The notes: generated by a model from the letters alone, not told the origin. A stretch of 7,544 nt of DNA from an uncultured Bacilli bacterium (GCA_944332375.1 CALVJU010000023.1:1-7544), one strand, 5' to 3'; shown: positions 1-6,510, counted from the first letter of the stretch. Numbers and translations: made by a program.

Positions 1-1
1 C

Positions 2-103
2 TCTTTTGGTAAGGTCCCACTACAGCGCAAATTAACTAGGTACATGTTAGATTTTAGTCATATAGAAAAACTGATATTTGAAGTAATTCCAAGTATCAGT
101 TAA
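2..103 (+). CDS. Possible C-terminal end of an unidentified protein, cut by the window edge
   Basis: A plus-strand frame is open from the window edge for 33 codons and ends in TAA at 101-103. The visible peptide begins SFGKVPLQRK and ends FEVIPSIS. I do not recognise it. Chance openness of this length in AT-rich DNA is quite possible. The main support is indirect: the stop codon sits on the last base pair of a strong hairpin with a T-rich tail, the same stop-in-terminator arrangement seen at the other gene ends here. If real, it is a separate transcription unit upstream of the zinc-ribbon gene, which has its own promoter. Confidence 0.35.
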   Translation, partial: SFGKVPLQRKLTRYMLDFSHIEKLIFEVIPSIS

Positions 104-118
104 TTTTATTATTTTTTA
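69..118 (+). terminator. Rho-independent terminator, possibly bidirectional
   Basis: A 12-bp stem, AACTGATATTTG (69-80) against CAAGTATCAGTT (90-101), has one G-U wobble and a 9-nt loop. It is followed on the plus strand by a T-rich tract to about 116. On the minus strand the hairpin is also followed by five T (plus-strand A at 66-70), so it may stop transcription in both directions. It overlaps the TAA at 101-103 of the partial reading frame. Confidence 0.6.
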
Positions 119-198
119 AGCGATTGCCTTACAAGAAAAATAGAAGAGTTTTCCGTTGAAAATCAACAAAAAACTAAACATATACTCTATTATTGTGC
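104..198. other. Non-coding spacer
   Basis: AT-rich sequence between the hairpin at 69-101 and the promoter of the zinc-ribbon gene. The only structure I see is a weak interrupted hairpin at 147-175 (AGTTTT/AAAACT outside, GTTGA/TCAAC inside). It lies upstream of the predicted promoter and has no T-tract. No gene or RNA family is recognisable. Confidence 0.5.
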
Positions 199-227
199 TT
201 TACTTTCTACAATAATCACTTTATAAT
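199..227 (+). promoter_or_regulatory. Sigma-A-type promoter of the zinc-ribbon membrane protein gene
   Basis: A -35 box TTTACT (199-204, four of six consensus matches) and a perfect -10 box TATAAT (222-227) are separated by exactly 17 nt. Transcription would start near 234, giving a leader of about 27 nt. The leader contains a Shine-Dalgarno GGAG at 250-253, 7 nt before the ATG at 261. Confidence 0.7.
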
Positions 228-260
228 AAAAATAACAATATTATAGAATGGAGAATCATT

Positions 261-776
261 ATGAAATGTCCAAAATGTCACTCTAAAATGGAGCAAAAGA
301 AAGATACTTACTACTGTATTCATTGTGGTTATACACCCTCTGGTTACTATATACAAAAAGGGTTAACAGAAGCGAAAAAGACAAAATTAGAACAATGTTT
401 TCAAACACATTTTCATAAAATATTATATAATTCTAATTTTTATATTCCTCTTATCTTTGGTCCCTATTACTTAGGATATTGCCAATTATTTCTACTAGGA
501 TTAATTTTAAGTGGAATAGAACTTGCCATTTTCTTTTGTTGCGCAACGTATATTTCTTTTCAAACTGCATTATTACTCATTATCTTAATACATGCGTTTT
601 ATTCTATTTATGCCAATCAGATCTGTGTCTCAGTCTGGAAGAAACGATTAGAGAAAAAACCAGATAGAAAGTTTTCTCCTTCTATTGTTTATCCTTTCCT
701 AATCATTTTTATTCTTTCTCTTATCATCCTATTAATTTTCTATTTATATATGAAAAATATCATTCCTCACACATAA
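261..776 (+). CDS. Zinc-ribbon membrane protein, DUF2628-like
   Basis: A 171-residue protein of unproven function. The N-terminus is a zinc ribbon with cysteines at 3, 6, 19 and 22 (CPKC...CIHC), most likely binding one zinc in the cytosol. After a polar linker come hydrophobic segments at about 61-94, 97-117 and 142-164, so two to four membrane helices. The stretch around residues 57-80, with NSNFYIPLIFGPYYLGY, and the later YANQICVSVWKKRLEK at 117-132 resemble the pattern of DUF2628 family proteins (an FGP-(F/Y)-Y motif, then an N-x-x-(Y) motif near a basic helix). That match is made by eye. The start is supported by GGAG at 7 nt spacing and a good promoter. The gene is monocistronic, convergent with truA, and ends in a strong terminator. 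A zinc ribbon fused to this membrane region suggests a regulatory or structural membrane protein rather than an enzyme. Confidence 0.8.
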   Translation: MKCPKCHSKMEQKKDTYYCIHCGYTPSGYYIQKGLTEAKKTKLEQCFQTHFHKILYNSNFYIPLIFGPYYLGYCQLFLLGLILSGIELAIFFCCATYISFQTALLLIILIHAFYSIYANQICVSVWKKRLEKKPDRKFSPSIVYPFLIIFILSLIILLIFYLYMKNIIPHT

Positions 777-805
777 AGCCTTGGATCTTTCCAAGGCTTT
801 TTCTT
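774..805 (+). terminator. Strong rho-independent terminator of the zinc-ribbon gene
   Basis: An 11-bp stem (775-785 with 790-800; AAAGCCTTGGA against TCCAAGGCTTT) has a 4-nt loop and is followed by T at 798-802. The stop codon TAA (774-776) forms the base of the stem. On the minus strand the same hairpin lies just beyond the truA stop codon but is followed by CTTTATGTG, a poor T-tract, so it would terminate truA only weakly if at all. Confidence 0.85.
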
Positions 806-1544
806 AATAAAATACATCTTTTAAATATAATCCTTCTGGATTGGCTGTCATTCCAGCAGCTTGTCTATCTTTTGCATTTAATATTTCAATAATATCTTCG
901 CTTTTTCTTTTCCCCTCTCCAATTTCAATTAAAGTACCAACAATATTACGAACCATATATCGTAAGAAACCAGTTCCTAAAAAACTTATGGTAATTTTAT
1001 TTACGTTTTTCGCATCTCTTACAATACTTGTTTGCACAATTCTGCGTACATAATCATCTTGTTCTTCATCCGCTTTTGTAAAAGACTTGAAATCGTGTTC
1101 TCCCTCTAAATATTTCAGTGCTCTTTCCATTTCTACAACATCTAAGCGTCTATTATATTGATAAACATAGTTTCGTTCAATTGGATCATATTCTCCTAAG
1201 TTCATACGGTAAATATATTCTTTTGCCTTCACATGATATCTAGCATGAAATGTATCTGGTACTTGTTCGATCTCTTTTACATAAATATCTCCAGGAAGTA
1301 AAGAATTCAAAGAATGTTTTAATTTATCACAGTCTACCTCATTTTCTAAATCAAAATGTGCTTTTTGTGCTAAAGCGTGAACATGGGCATCTGTTCTCCC
1401 ACTTGCATGAATATCGATTTTCTTTTCTCCTTGTACTTTTCCAAGTACTTTTTCTATTTCTTCTTGGATTGTTTTTGCCTTAGGTTGTTTTTGATATCCT
1501 TTGTAATTAGTACCATCATAAGCAAAAGTCATTAAATATCTCAT
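804..1544 (-). CDS. truA: tRNA pseudouridine(38-40) synthase TruA
   Basis: This cytosolic enzyme converts uridine to pseudouridine at positions 38, 39 and 40 of the anticodon arm of tRNAs. The protein has 246 residues, normal for the family. The catalytic aspartate is D52 in the GRTDAHVHA motif (49-57). Other family signatures are FHARY (99-103), the active-site tyrosine region KEYIYR (108-113), FLRYMVRNIVGTL (193-205) and the C-terminal AGMTANPEGLYL (230-241). A Shine-Dalgarno AGGAG at 1553-1557 sits 8 nt before the ATG. The TGA of ecfT overlaps the start of that GA-rich site, leaving 14 nt between the genes, so translation is probably coupled. truA following ecfT is the usual Firmicutes order, but the rplM-rpsI genes that often follow are absent; a convergent gene ends 27 nt away. 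All catalytic features appear intact. Confidence 0.97.
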   Translation of the reverse strand: MRYLMTFAYDGTNYKGYQKQPKAKTIQEEIEKVLGKVQGEKKIDIHASGRTDAHVHALAQKAHFDLENEVDCDKLKHSLNSLLPGDIYVKEIEQVPDTFHARYHVKAKEYIYRMNLGEYDPIERNYVYQYNRRLDVVEMERALKYLEGEHDFKSFTKADEEQDDYVRRIVQTSIVRDAKNVNKITISFLGTGFLRYMVRNIVGTLIEIGEGKRKSEDIIEILNAKDRQAAGMTANPEGLYLKDVFY

Positions 1545-1558
1545 ATCATCGTCTCCTC

Positions 1559-2257
1559 TCAGACTATAAATATAAAAGTGAGTATACTAAAAATCAGCAT
1601 TCCAATATCAAATATATGAAACTCCATCTTTTTATAAAAAGTTCTTTTATTATAAAGAAAATAGGATTGTTTCTCTAATGTTTGTTTCCATGTTCTTAAT
1701 CTTTTTATTGTATTTTGAAAAGCCATGAGAAAAAGATTACACCTTAAATAAAATCGGAAATAGAAAGATTTTGTCTTCCTTTTCTGTTTATTTATTTGTT
1801 CTAATTCTTCTATCAAAATAGGAAAGAAGTATAGAACAGATATGAAGTAAAAGGTCACTGTTCTAGGATGAAGATATAATTTTCGTACAGGTTCTAATAA
1901 AGACTCTAAAATATGACATAGATCATGAAATGAAATGCTTTCATAAATTGTTAAAATAATGATTTCAAAACACATGACTCTTAGAACTATTATAACACTA
2001 TTTAGTACATTTAAGCCAGATATCAAGCAAATTATTGTCAGGGCAATGTAAAACCATTTCTGCGACCAAATTCGCGTCAAATAGGATTCTATTGATCTAT
2101 TCGAAAGTGATACGATAGAAATTAAAATGAAAAAATATAAGATCATTTTAAAATAATTGTGGATAAACAATAAAGATAGCAGTAAGAAAAAGTAAGTAAA
2201 TAGTTTTGAATAGGGATTCCACTGTTCAATTTTGATTTTTAATTTTTCAAGAAACAT
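1559..2257 (-). CDS. ecfT: ECF transporter transmembrane coupling protein EcfT, divergent
   Basis: The membrane scaffold of the ECF transporter energising module, expected to link the two ATPases to substrate-binding S components. Identification rests on position after ecfA2, several hydrophobic segments (first about 20-52, last about 214-232) and residual family motifs: WNPYSKL near the N-terminus (usual DPRTKL), LLEPVRKL (usual P-L-K-x-L), FFPILIEELEQI (usual RFiPlLieEaerI) and a late KRT. Both coupling-helix Ala-Arg-Gly motifs are missing: the first region reads KQKRKTKS and the second EKQSYFLYNKRT. I chose the ATG at 2257 (232 residues) because AAAGGA lies 11 nt upstream of it. The in-frame ATG at 2269, four codons earlier, directly abuts that AAAGG and has no usable ribosome binding site. 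The gene overlaps the end of ecfA2 by 11 nt. Family assignment is confident by context, moderate by sequence. Confidence 0.85.
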   Translation of the reverse strand: MFLEKLKIKIEQWNPYSKLFTYFFLLLSLLFIHNYFKMILYFFILISIVSLSNRSIESYLTRIWSQKWFYIALTIICLISGLNVLNSVIIVLRVMCFEIIILTIYESISFHDLCHILESLLEPVRKLYLHPRTVTFYFISVLYFFPILIEELEQINKQKRKTKSFYFRFYLRCNLFLMAFQNTIKRLRTWKQTLEKQSYFLYNKRTFYKKMEFHIFDIGMLIFSILTFIFIV

Positions 2258-3041
2258 GGCGGAACACATCCTTTATCAAGTCATTCATTTGATCACGATA
2301 TCCGAGATCAATCTTCTTCTTTGTTTTGACCATATTTTCAAATGCAATGATTTTTGGAACTGGAACATGATAAGATTTTATTTTCTTTTCTTGTTCAAAA
2401 ATGTGATACTTATCTCCCATCATGACAACTTGTCCTTCACTCATGACGATGATTTGATCACATAAAGCATGGATAAAGTCGACATCGTGACTCACTACAA
2501 CAATGATTTTACTACGTTTATTTTTTAACTGTTTTAATAATCGAATCAATTCTTTTTTGTCATGATCGGAATATCCAATAGTAGGTTCATCTAAAAAAAT
2601 CAATTGTGGATTGCAGATCAAAGCACTGGCAAGAGCCACTCTCGTCTGTTCTCCACGACTCAAAGTATCAATTTTTCTGTTCAAATACATAGAATCCAAC
2701 CCTACCATTTTTAATACTTCCATACTTCTTTTCTCTACTTCATTCACTTTAAAATTTTCTAAATACAAACGACATTTTAATTCCTCTTTCACTGAACTAG
2801 CTAAGAAAAAATGCATCAAATCTTGTTTTAAATATCCAATTCTCTTCTTTTTAGGGACCTTGATTTTTCCCTCCGTAGGTTTTCTCGTTTGAGAAAGTAA
2901 ATCTAACAGCATTGTCTTCCCACTTCCACTTGTTCCGAGAATACCATATATGGAGTGACTTTGAAGAGAAAAAGACAATTGATATAGGAATTGATCATTT
3001 TGAATATGATGATAAGAAACATTTTCTAGTGTTATTTCCAT
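2247..3041 (-). CDS. ecfA2: ECF transporter ATPase EcfA2
   Basis: One of the two ABC ATPases of the ECF module, acting at the inner face of the membrane with EcfA1 and EcfT to power vitamin or micronutrient uptake. In the 264 residues I see Walker A GTSGSGKT (36-43), a Q-loop glutamine at Q73 in GYLKQ, signature LSRGEQTRVA (127-136, in place of LSGGQ), Walker B LIFLDEPT (147-154, catalytic E152) and the switch histidine H185 in VSHD. It is therefore the catalytically competent-looking partner. The N-terminus MEITLENVSY resembles EcfA2 proteins. The start has GGTGA 7 nt upstream (within AAGGATGGTGA) and overlaps the ecfA1 stop by 10 nt; its own TGA lies inside the start of ecfT. This tight overlap points to translational coupling and fixed stoichiometry. 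Confidence 0.93.
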   Translation of the reverse strand: MEITLENVSYHHIQNDQFLYQLSFSLQSHSIYGILGTSGSGKTMLLDLLSQTRKPTEGKIKVPKKKRIGYLKQDLMHFFLASSVKEELKCRLYLENFKVNEVEKRSMEVLKMVGLDSMYLNRKIDTLSRGEQTRVALASALICNPQLIFLDEPTIGYSDHDKKELIRLLKQLKNKRSKIIVVVSHDVDFIHALCDQIIVMSEGQVVMMGDKYHIFEQEKKIKSYHVPVPKIIAFENMVKTKKKIDLGYRDQMNDLIKDVFRHVS

Positions 3042-3832
3042 AAGTGATTCACCATCCTTGACATATTATAAATGGTTTTATTCACCAATCCATAATATTT
3101 TAATTTGTGAGAAAGTTCTACCATAAAAGGAAGAGATAACTGACAGTGATTCCATTTTTTTTCTTCTTCATAAACATCTTTCTTCTTTCCATAAGCCTCT
3201 ATCATACCATCATTGAATAAAATAATTTCTTTTCCACACAAACTATGTTCAGTGATAGATGTAGCATGAATGATAGTCATATCAGACTCTTTATTCACAT
3301 TCTTTAAGATGGAAAAGAGGTGTTTCATGTCATCTTCATCCATTCCATCCAATGCATCATCCATCAATAAAATATCAGGTTGCTGAAGAAAAAGAAAGGC
3401 AAATGAAAGATATTGTTGTCTAGAATAATTAAGATCTCCTACTTTTGTATCTAATGGTTCTATGATTTCAAACTGTTTGATCACTTCAGAAATTTTTTCT
3501 TGCATGTGTTCTGGGGATACAGAATCGTTTTCAAGAAAATAATAAAACATAGAAAGAATGGTTTCTTTTTGAAATTCTTTTAACATATGAGAAGTAATAT
3601 AACTCATATGAGAACGAATTTGATTTAAATTTTCTGGATTTAGAAGCATCCCATTGATTAATACTTTTCCCCTATCATCTTTCAAACCATAGATCATTTC
3701 TAAAAGCGTTGTTTTTCCACTTCCACTAGGGCCTAATACTGTGACAAAAGAACCTTTCGGTATCTGGATGGTTAAATTTTTTATTATTTTACGATGTTCT
3801 ATTTCGTAAGTTAAATCAATGAGTTCAATCAT
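3032..3832 (-). CDS. ecfA1: ECF transporter ATPase EcfA1 with degenerate catalytic motifs
   Basis: First gene of the ECF operon, 266 residues, expected to pair with EcfA2 as an ATPase heterodimer beneath EcfT. Walker A is intact: GPSGSGKT (34-41). Most other catalytic elements are altered. By alignment to the EcfA pattern, the Q-loop glutamine is replaced by S81 (SYITS instead of VFQ); the signature LSGGQ reads LNYSR (134-138); Walker B is LLMDDALDGMD, with D159 where the catalytic glutamate should be; and the switch histidine is replaced by S192 (IIHATS instead of a VTH ending). The D-loop aspartate (D165) remains. It should still bind nucleotide but hydrolyse poorly by itself. The start has GGTGA about 4 nt upstream and a near-consensus promoter. 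Assignment as EcfA1 follows from gene order and fold; a degenerate CbiO-like ATPase is the same thing under another name. Confidence 0.88.
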   Translation of the reverse strand: MIELIDLTYEIEHRKIIKNLTIQIPKGSFVTVLGPSGSGKTTLLEMIYGLKDDRGKVLINGMLLNPENLNQIRSHMSYITSHMLKEFQKETILSMFYYFLENDSVSPEHMQEKISEVIKQFEIIEPLDTKVGDLNYSRQQYLSFAFLFLQQPDILLMDDALDGMDEDDMKHLFSILKNVNKESDMTIIHATSITEHSLCGKEIILFNDGMIEAYGKKKDVYEEEKKWNHCQLSLPFMVELSHKLKYYGLVNKTIYNMSRMVNHLWK

Positions 3833-3853
3833 ACTATCACCACACAGTTAGAT

Positions 3854-3882
3854 ATTATAATATAGATTTTTCTTGTTTTCAA
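3854..3882 (-). promoter_or_regulatory. Sigma-A-type promoter of the ecfA1-ecfA2-ecfT-truA operon
   Basis: On the minus strand, -35 TTGAAA (plus 3877-3882; five of six) and -10 TATAAT (plus 3854-3859; perfect) are 17 nt apart, the best promoter in the window. Transcription would start near 3847, about 15 nt before the ecfA1 ATG. This is too short for a riboswitch, so the operon is not under direct vitamin-riboswitch control from this promoter. The box sits directly after the T-tract of the SDR terminator. Confidence 0.8.
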
Positions 3883-3883
3883 C

Positions 3884-3911
3884 CAAAAAAAAGAAAGAAT
3901 CACTCTTTCTT
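3884..3911 (-). terminator. Rho-independent terminator of the DUF2207-SDR unit
   Basis: Read on the minus strand, AAGAAAGA (plus 3904-3911) pairs with TCTTTCTT (plus 3891-3898) around the 5-nt loop GTGAT, followed by a run of T (plus-strand A from 3892 down to 3885). The loop contains the TGA stop codon of the SDR gene (plus 3900-3902). The stem is AT-rich and only moderately stable. Confidence 0.75.
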
Positions 3912-4649
3912 CTTCTGGATATGATAGGCAATTTTTAAAAGAAGAGACTCAGGAGCAAAACGAATCAAAAATTTAGAGAGTTTCATTGTCATTCCTGGTA
4001 TGATAATCATTTTCCTTTGAAACATCTTTTTAATTGCATACTCACAAACATCTCTGCTCTCTAATCCTTGTAATTGAAAATTTACTTTTGCAACCTTGTT
4101 AAATTCGGTATGAACAGGTCCAGGACATAATGCGCCAATATAAACATGACTATGTTCTTTACGTAATTCTTCGTGAATTGCTTCTGTCAAACGATATACA
4201 TAAGCTTTTGTCGCATAATAAGTTGACATAAGTGGACCAGGAAGAAAAGCGGCAGAAGAGGCGACATTTAGTATATATCCCTTATCTTTTTTTTGAAAAT
4301 CTTTTAAAAATAGTTTTGTTAAAGTATGAACTGCTTTTATATTTAAATCAATCATATCTAACTCTTTATCCAAATTGGTAGTTGAAAACTCACCAAACAA
4401 TCCAAAACCGGCATTATTGATGACAATATCAATATCCTTATCCTTTACCTCACGGTATAATTCCATACAGTGAAACGTAGAAGATAGATCCATAGTAATA
4501 CATTCTACATTTGTATTTAATTCTTTTTTTAATGCTTGTAATTTTGTTTTTCTCCTGGCAACAAGAATTAAATCGTAACCCATTTCACTTAAGACACGAG
4601 CAAAATCTCTTCCGATACCAGAACTAGCACCTGTAATTAACGCTAACAT
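3900..4649 (-). CDS. Short-chain dehydrogenase/reductase (SDR family, classical type)
   Basis: An NAD(P)-dependent oxidoreductase of 249 residues, normal for classical SDRs; the substrate cannot be deduced. The nucleotide-binding motif TGASSGIG is at 6-13 and NNAG at 78-81. The catalytic serine is probably S131 in NVASSAA, and the Y-x-x-x-K pair is Y144 and K148. CPGPVHTEF (175-183) is the PG motif. ARR at 31-33 after the second strand favours NADPH. The C-terminus, from about 222, is rich in hydrophobic and basic residues (FLIRFAPESLLLKIAYHIQKKK), typical of membrane-peripheral SDRs of the COG0300 type. I use the ATG at 4649 because a very strong GGAGGTGA (4654-4661) lies 4 nt upstream; the longer frame from 4673 starts within the stop region of the preceding gene and would place this site inside the coding sequence. 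The DUF2207 gene ends 23 nt upstream, so the two are co-transcribed. Confidence 0.95.
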   Translation of the reverse strand: MLALITGASSGIGRDFARVLSEMGYDLILVARRKTKLQALKKELNTNVECITMDLSSTFHCMELYREVKDKDIDIVINNAGFGLFGEFSTTNLDKELDMIDLNIKAVHTLTKLFLKDFQKKDKGYILNVASSAAFLPGPLMSTYYATKAYVYRLTEAIHEELRKEHSHVYIGALCPGPVHTEFNKVAKVNFQLQGLESRDVCEYAIKKMFQRKMIIIPGMTMKLSKFLIRFAPESLLLKIAYHIQKKKE

Positions 4650-4672
4650 TGTTTCACCTCCACGATCTAACA

Positions 4673-6448
4673 TTACTTTTTATTCGCAGCGTCTGCAATT
4701 TTTGTTTCCTCTTCAAAATTTTTATTTTTTCTTCCTTTTTTAATGGATACTACTTTTCTTTCTTTTTGTGGTCGAATTTCTTCATCTGGAGCAGAAAATA
4801 CCATTCCAATTGTCTCCATATAATATTCAAATAATTTAGAAAAAGTTGCAAAAGATACTTCGTTCATCCAACTTGGAGAAGAAAACTGATTATTTTGATT
4901 ATGCCGAAACCAATTTTTAGAAACACCTAAGACATAAGCATATGGAAGGTATTGATAAAATTGTTCCTGTGATTTTGCTTTTTCTTCCTTTAAAAATCTT
5001 CGAAATCCTTCAATTCTTCTCACTATATACGAATGACCTTTAAACTGTTTTTGAATTTCTTTTCCTAGTGCTAACATCATCAACATCATAATAATACATA
5101 CAATATAAAACCAATTATATCTAAAATCCGTAAAAGAATAAGCGGACATCATAAATAAGAAAATAAAGATAATACCATAAGATAGCTGTTTCAAATATGG
5201 GACTTGATGATTAATTGTAAATAATAAACACAAAATTACAAAAAACGTAAATAAGACACATATTATTGAGTCTGATAAAATTCCAATGACACTAAAGCAA
5301 AAACATAACTCTAAAGATAAAAAAGCAAATAAAGTAAGACCATAAATCAAATAGAGTAACGAATAAGATTTCTTATCATAGACTTGATCTTCTAAAGTAC
5401 GTTTTGAAAGTTTCTCTCTTAATTTATTTAACTTTTTATAATACTTTCCTTTAAAAGAGTTCACTGAGACAGATGTAGAAGTAGAAAATAATTGTTGGAA
5501 AATGGTATTTTCTATTTCGTCAGCACTTTCTAATTCTTTTTGTTTGATCAGTTTGAGTGACTTTGTTTTATCGTCTTCTTCGATCTTGATAAGATTTTTT
5601 GTAGCAAATAATACAAGATAAGAAAAGATATCTTTATCACTTACTTCTCCTTTATATATATATCCGATTTCTGCAGGGGAAAGTTTTGCAGGAGGGGTCT
5701 TTACAATCGGAGGGGTTTTTACTTTTCTTTTAGCCATGAAATAAAGAATAAAGACGATAATTAACATACATCCAGTAAATAGAAAGAATAAAATGGCATT
5801 ATTATGATAATGATTATGGTTTTGATAAAAATAGTCACTTGGTAATTGTTGCATCAATGTGAGATCTTGTTGTTTTAACTCTCCTTGATAGGTTCCCTCT
5901 ATTGTTCCGTTGGAAACATGAAAATCAATCTGATCATAATCTACTATTTTTTGATCTAACAACCATTGAAATTGTTCGAAAGTAGAAAGTGATTCAAATG
6001 TTATTTTAAATGTGAATTGTTTTACGCTGTGATATTCTTCTTTTTTTAATAAGGGGAGATATAATTGATCTCCAATTCCCTCAATACTAGAAAAGTCATA
6101 AATATAAGAAATTCGATAAGATGGATGGTTTTGATTAACGACTGCTTTTAAATACATAGTAGAGCCTAGATTAGAGTAACGGAAAGAAGTTGCACTTCCT
6201 TGTACATCTCTTATTTCAGCAAGTCTTTTATTTTGAAATACAGTATCAAAATAGAATGGTAATGCTCTTACAACTGTGACTTTGGAATCTGTGGAAACTT
6301 GCCCTTTTTCTGTTACAATCACTTCACTATCTCTTGTAACGTAAACTTCCTTATGTATTTCTTGATAATCCAAATCGGATTTTGCATATCCTTTCATTGG
6401 AATAAGACATATCATTAATAAGAGAAAAACAAACCATCGCTTTTTCAT
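4673..6448 (-). CDS. DUF2207 family membrane protein with signal peptide
   Basis: A 591-residue membrane protein of unknown biochemical role. Residues 1-22 form a signal peptide (MKKRW, then a hydrophobic core, then GYAKS). An extracellular, mostly beta-like domain follows (about 23-212), with the DUF2207 style of repeated V-x-x-D and VxEKG stretches. One transmembrane helix lies at about 217-238, then a short proline repeat (KTPPIVKTPPAK, 245-256) leads to LSPAEIGYIYKGEVSDKDIFSYLVLFATKNLIKIEE (256-291), typical of the family's cytosolic winged-helix-like part. Four more hydrophobic segments lie at about 363-384, 387-412, 422-438 and 445-462. The conserved GFRRFL (481-486) and LPYAYVLGVSKNW (501-513) follow. 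Unlike many members, which end in a Gly/Ser-rich tail, this one ends in a lysine-rich tail (560-591). GGTGA lies 7 nt before the ATG. It leads a two-gene unit with the SDR. Confidence 0.93.
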   Translation of the reverse strand: MKKRWFVFLLLMICLIPMKGYAKSDLDYQEIHKEVYVTRDSEVIVTEKGQVSTDSKVTVVRALPFYFDTVFQNKRLAEIRDVQGSATSFRYSNLGSTMYLKAVVNQNHPSYRISYIYDFSSIEGIGDQLYLPLLKKEEYHSVKQFTFKITFESLSTFEQFQWLLDQKIVDYDQIDFHVSNGTIEGTYQGELKQQDLTLMQQLPSDYFYQNHNHYHNNAILFFLFTGCMLIIVFILYFMAKRKVKTPPIVKTPPAKLSPAEIGYIYKGEVSDKDIFSYLVLFATKNLIKIEEDDKTKSLKLIKQKELESADEIENTIFQQLFSTSTSVSVNSFKGKYYKKLNKLREKLSKRTLEDQVYDKKSYSLLYLIYGLTLFAFLSLELCFCFSVIGILSDSIICVLFTFFVILCLLFTINHQVPYLKQLSYGIIFIFLFMMSAYSFTDFRYNWFYIVCIIMMLMMLALGKEIQKQFKGHSYIVRRIEGFRRFLKEEKAKSQEQFYQYLPYAYVLGVSKNWFRHNQNNQFSSPSWMNEVSFATFSKLFEYYMETIGMVFSAPDEEIRPQKERKVVSIKKGRKNKNFEEETKIADAANKK

Positions 6449-6460
6449 AGAATCTTCACC

Positions 6461-6474
6461 TACTATTAATAGTA
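6461..6474. promoter_or_regulatory. Perfect 14-bp palindrome overlapping the DUF2207 promoter, operator candidate
   Basis: TACTATTAATAGTA is identical on both strands. It covers the downstream part of the -10 box and the predicted transcription start of the DUF2207-SDR unit, where a repressor dimer would block initiation. It is AT-rich, and a perfect 14-mer can arise by chance, so position is the main argument. No regulator gene is adjacent. Confidence 0.35.
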
Positions 6475-6499
6475 TACAACAAAAAAGAAAAAGTGAAAA
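6471..6499 (-). promoter_or_regulatory. Sigma-A-type promoter of the DUF2207-SDR unit
   Basis: On the minus strand, -35 TTTTCA (plus 6494-6499; four of six) and -10 TATACT (plus 6471-6476; five of six) are separated by 17 nt. Transcription would start near 6464, leaving a leader of about 16 nt that carries the GGTGA ribosome binding site. It follows directly on the terminator of the preceding gene. Confidence 0.6.
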
Positions 6500-6510
6500 T
6501 GGAAGAAATT

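Noticed and set aside
1..60. AAGGTCCCAC near the left edge considered as a T-box or leader element
   Set aside because: It does not match the conserved T-box AGGGTGGNACC sequence in either orientation, and no specifier stem is visible.
147..175. Interrupted hairpin (AGTTTT/AAAACT with GTTGA/TCAAC) considered as an RNA element
   Set aside because: It lies upstream of the predicted promoter, has a mismatched centre and no T-tract; likely chance in AT-rich sequence.
2258..2269. ecfT start at 2269
   Set aside because: The ATG directly abuts AAAGG with no spacer; the next in-frame ATG at 2257 has AAAGGA 11 nt upstream. Not fully excluded.
2611..2892. 93-codon plus-strand open frame within ecfA2
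   Set aside because: It is antisense to a well-supported ABC ATPase gene, has no convincing ribosome binding site, and its peptide is low-complexity and family-less.
3852..3863. Palindrome ATATTATAATAT at the ecfA1 -10 box as an operator
   Set aside because: It is pure A/T and explained by the -10 box TATAAT itself; no evidence for a regulator site.
4649..4673. Longer SDR reading from the ATG at 4673
   Set aside because: It would place the strong GGAGGTGA ribosome binding site inside the coding region and start in the stop region of the previous gene; the ATG at 4649 has ideal spacing.
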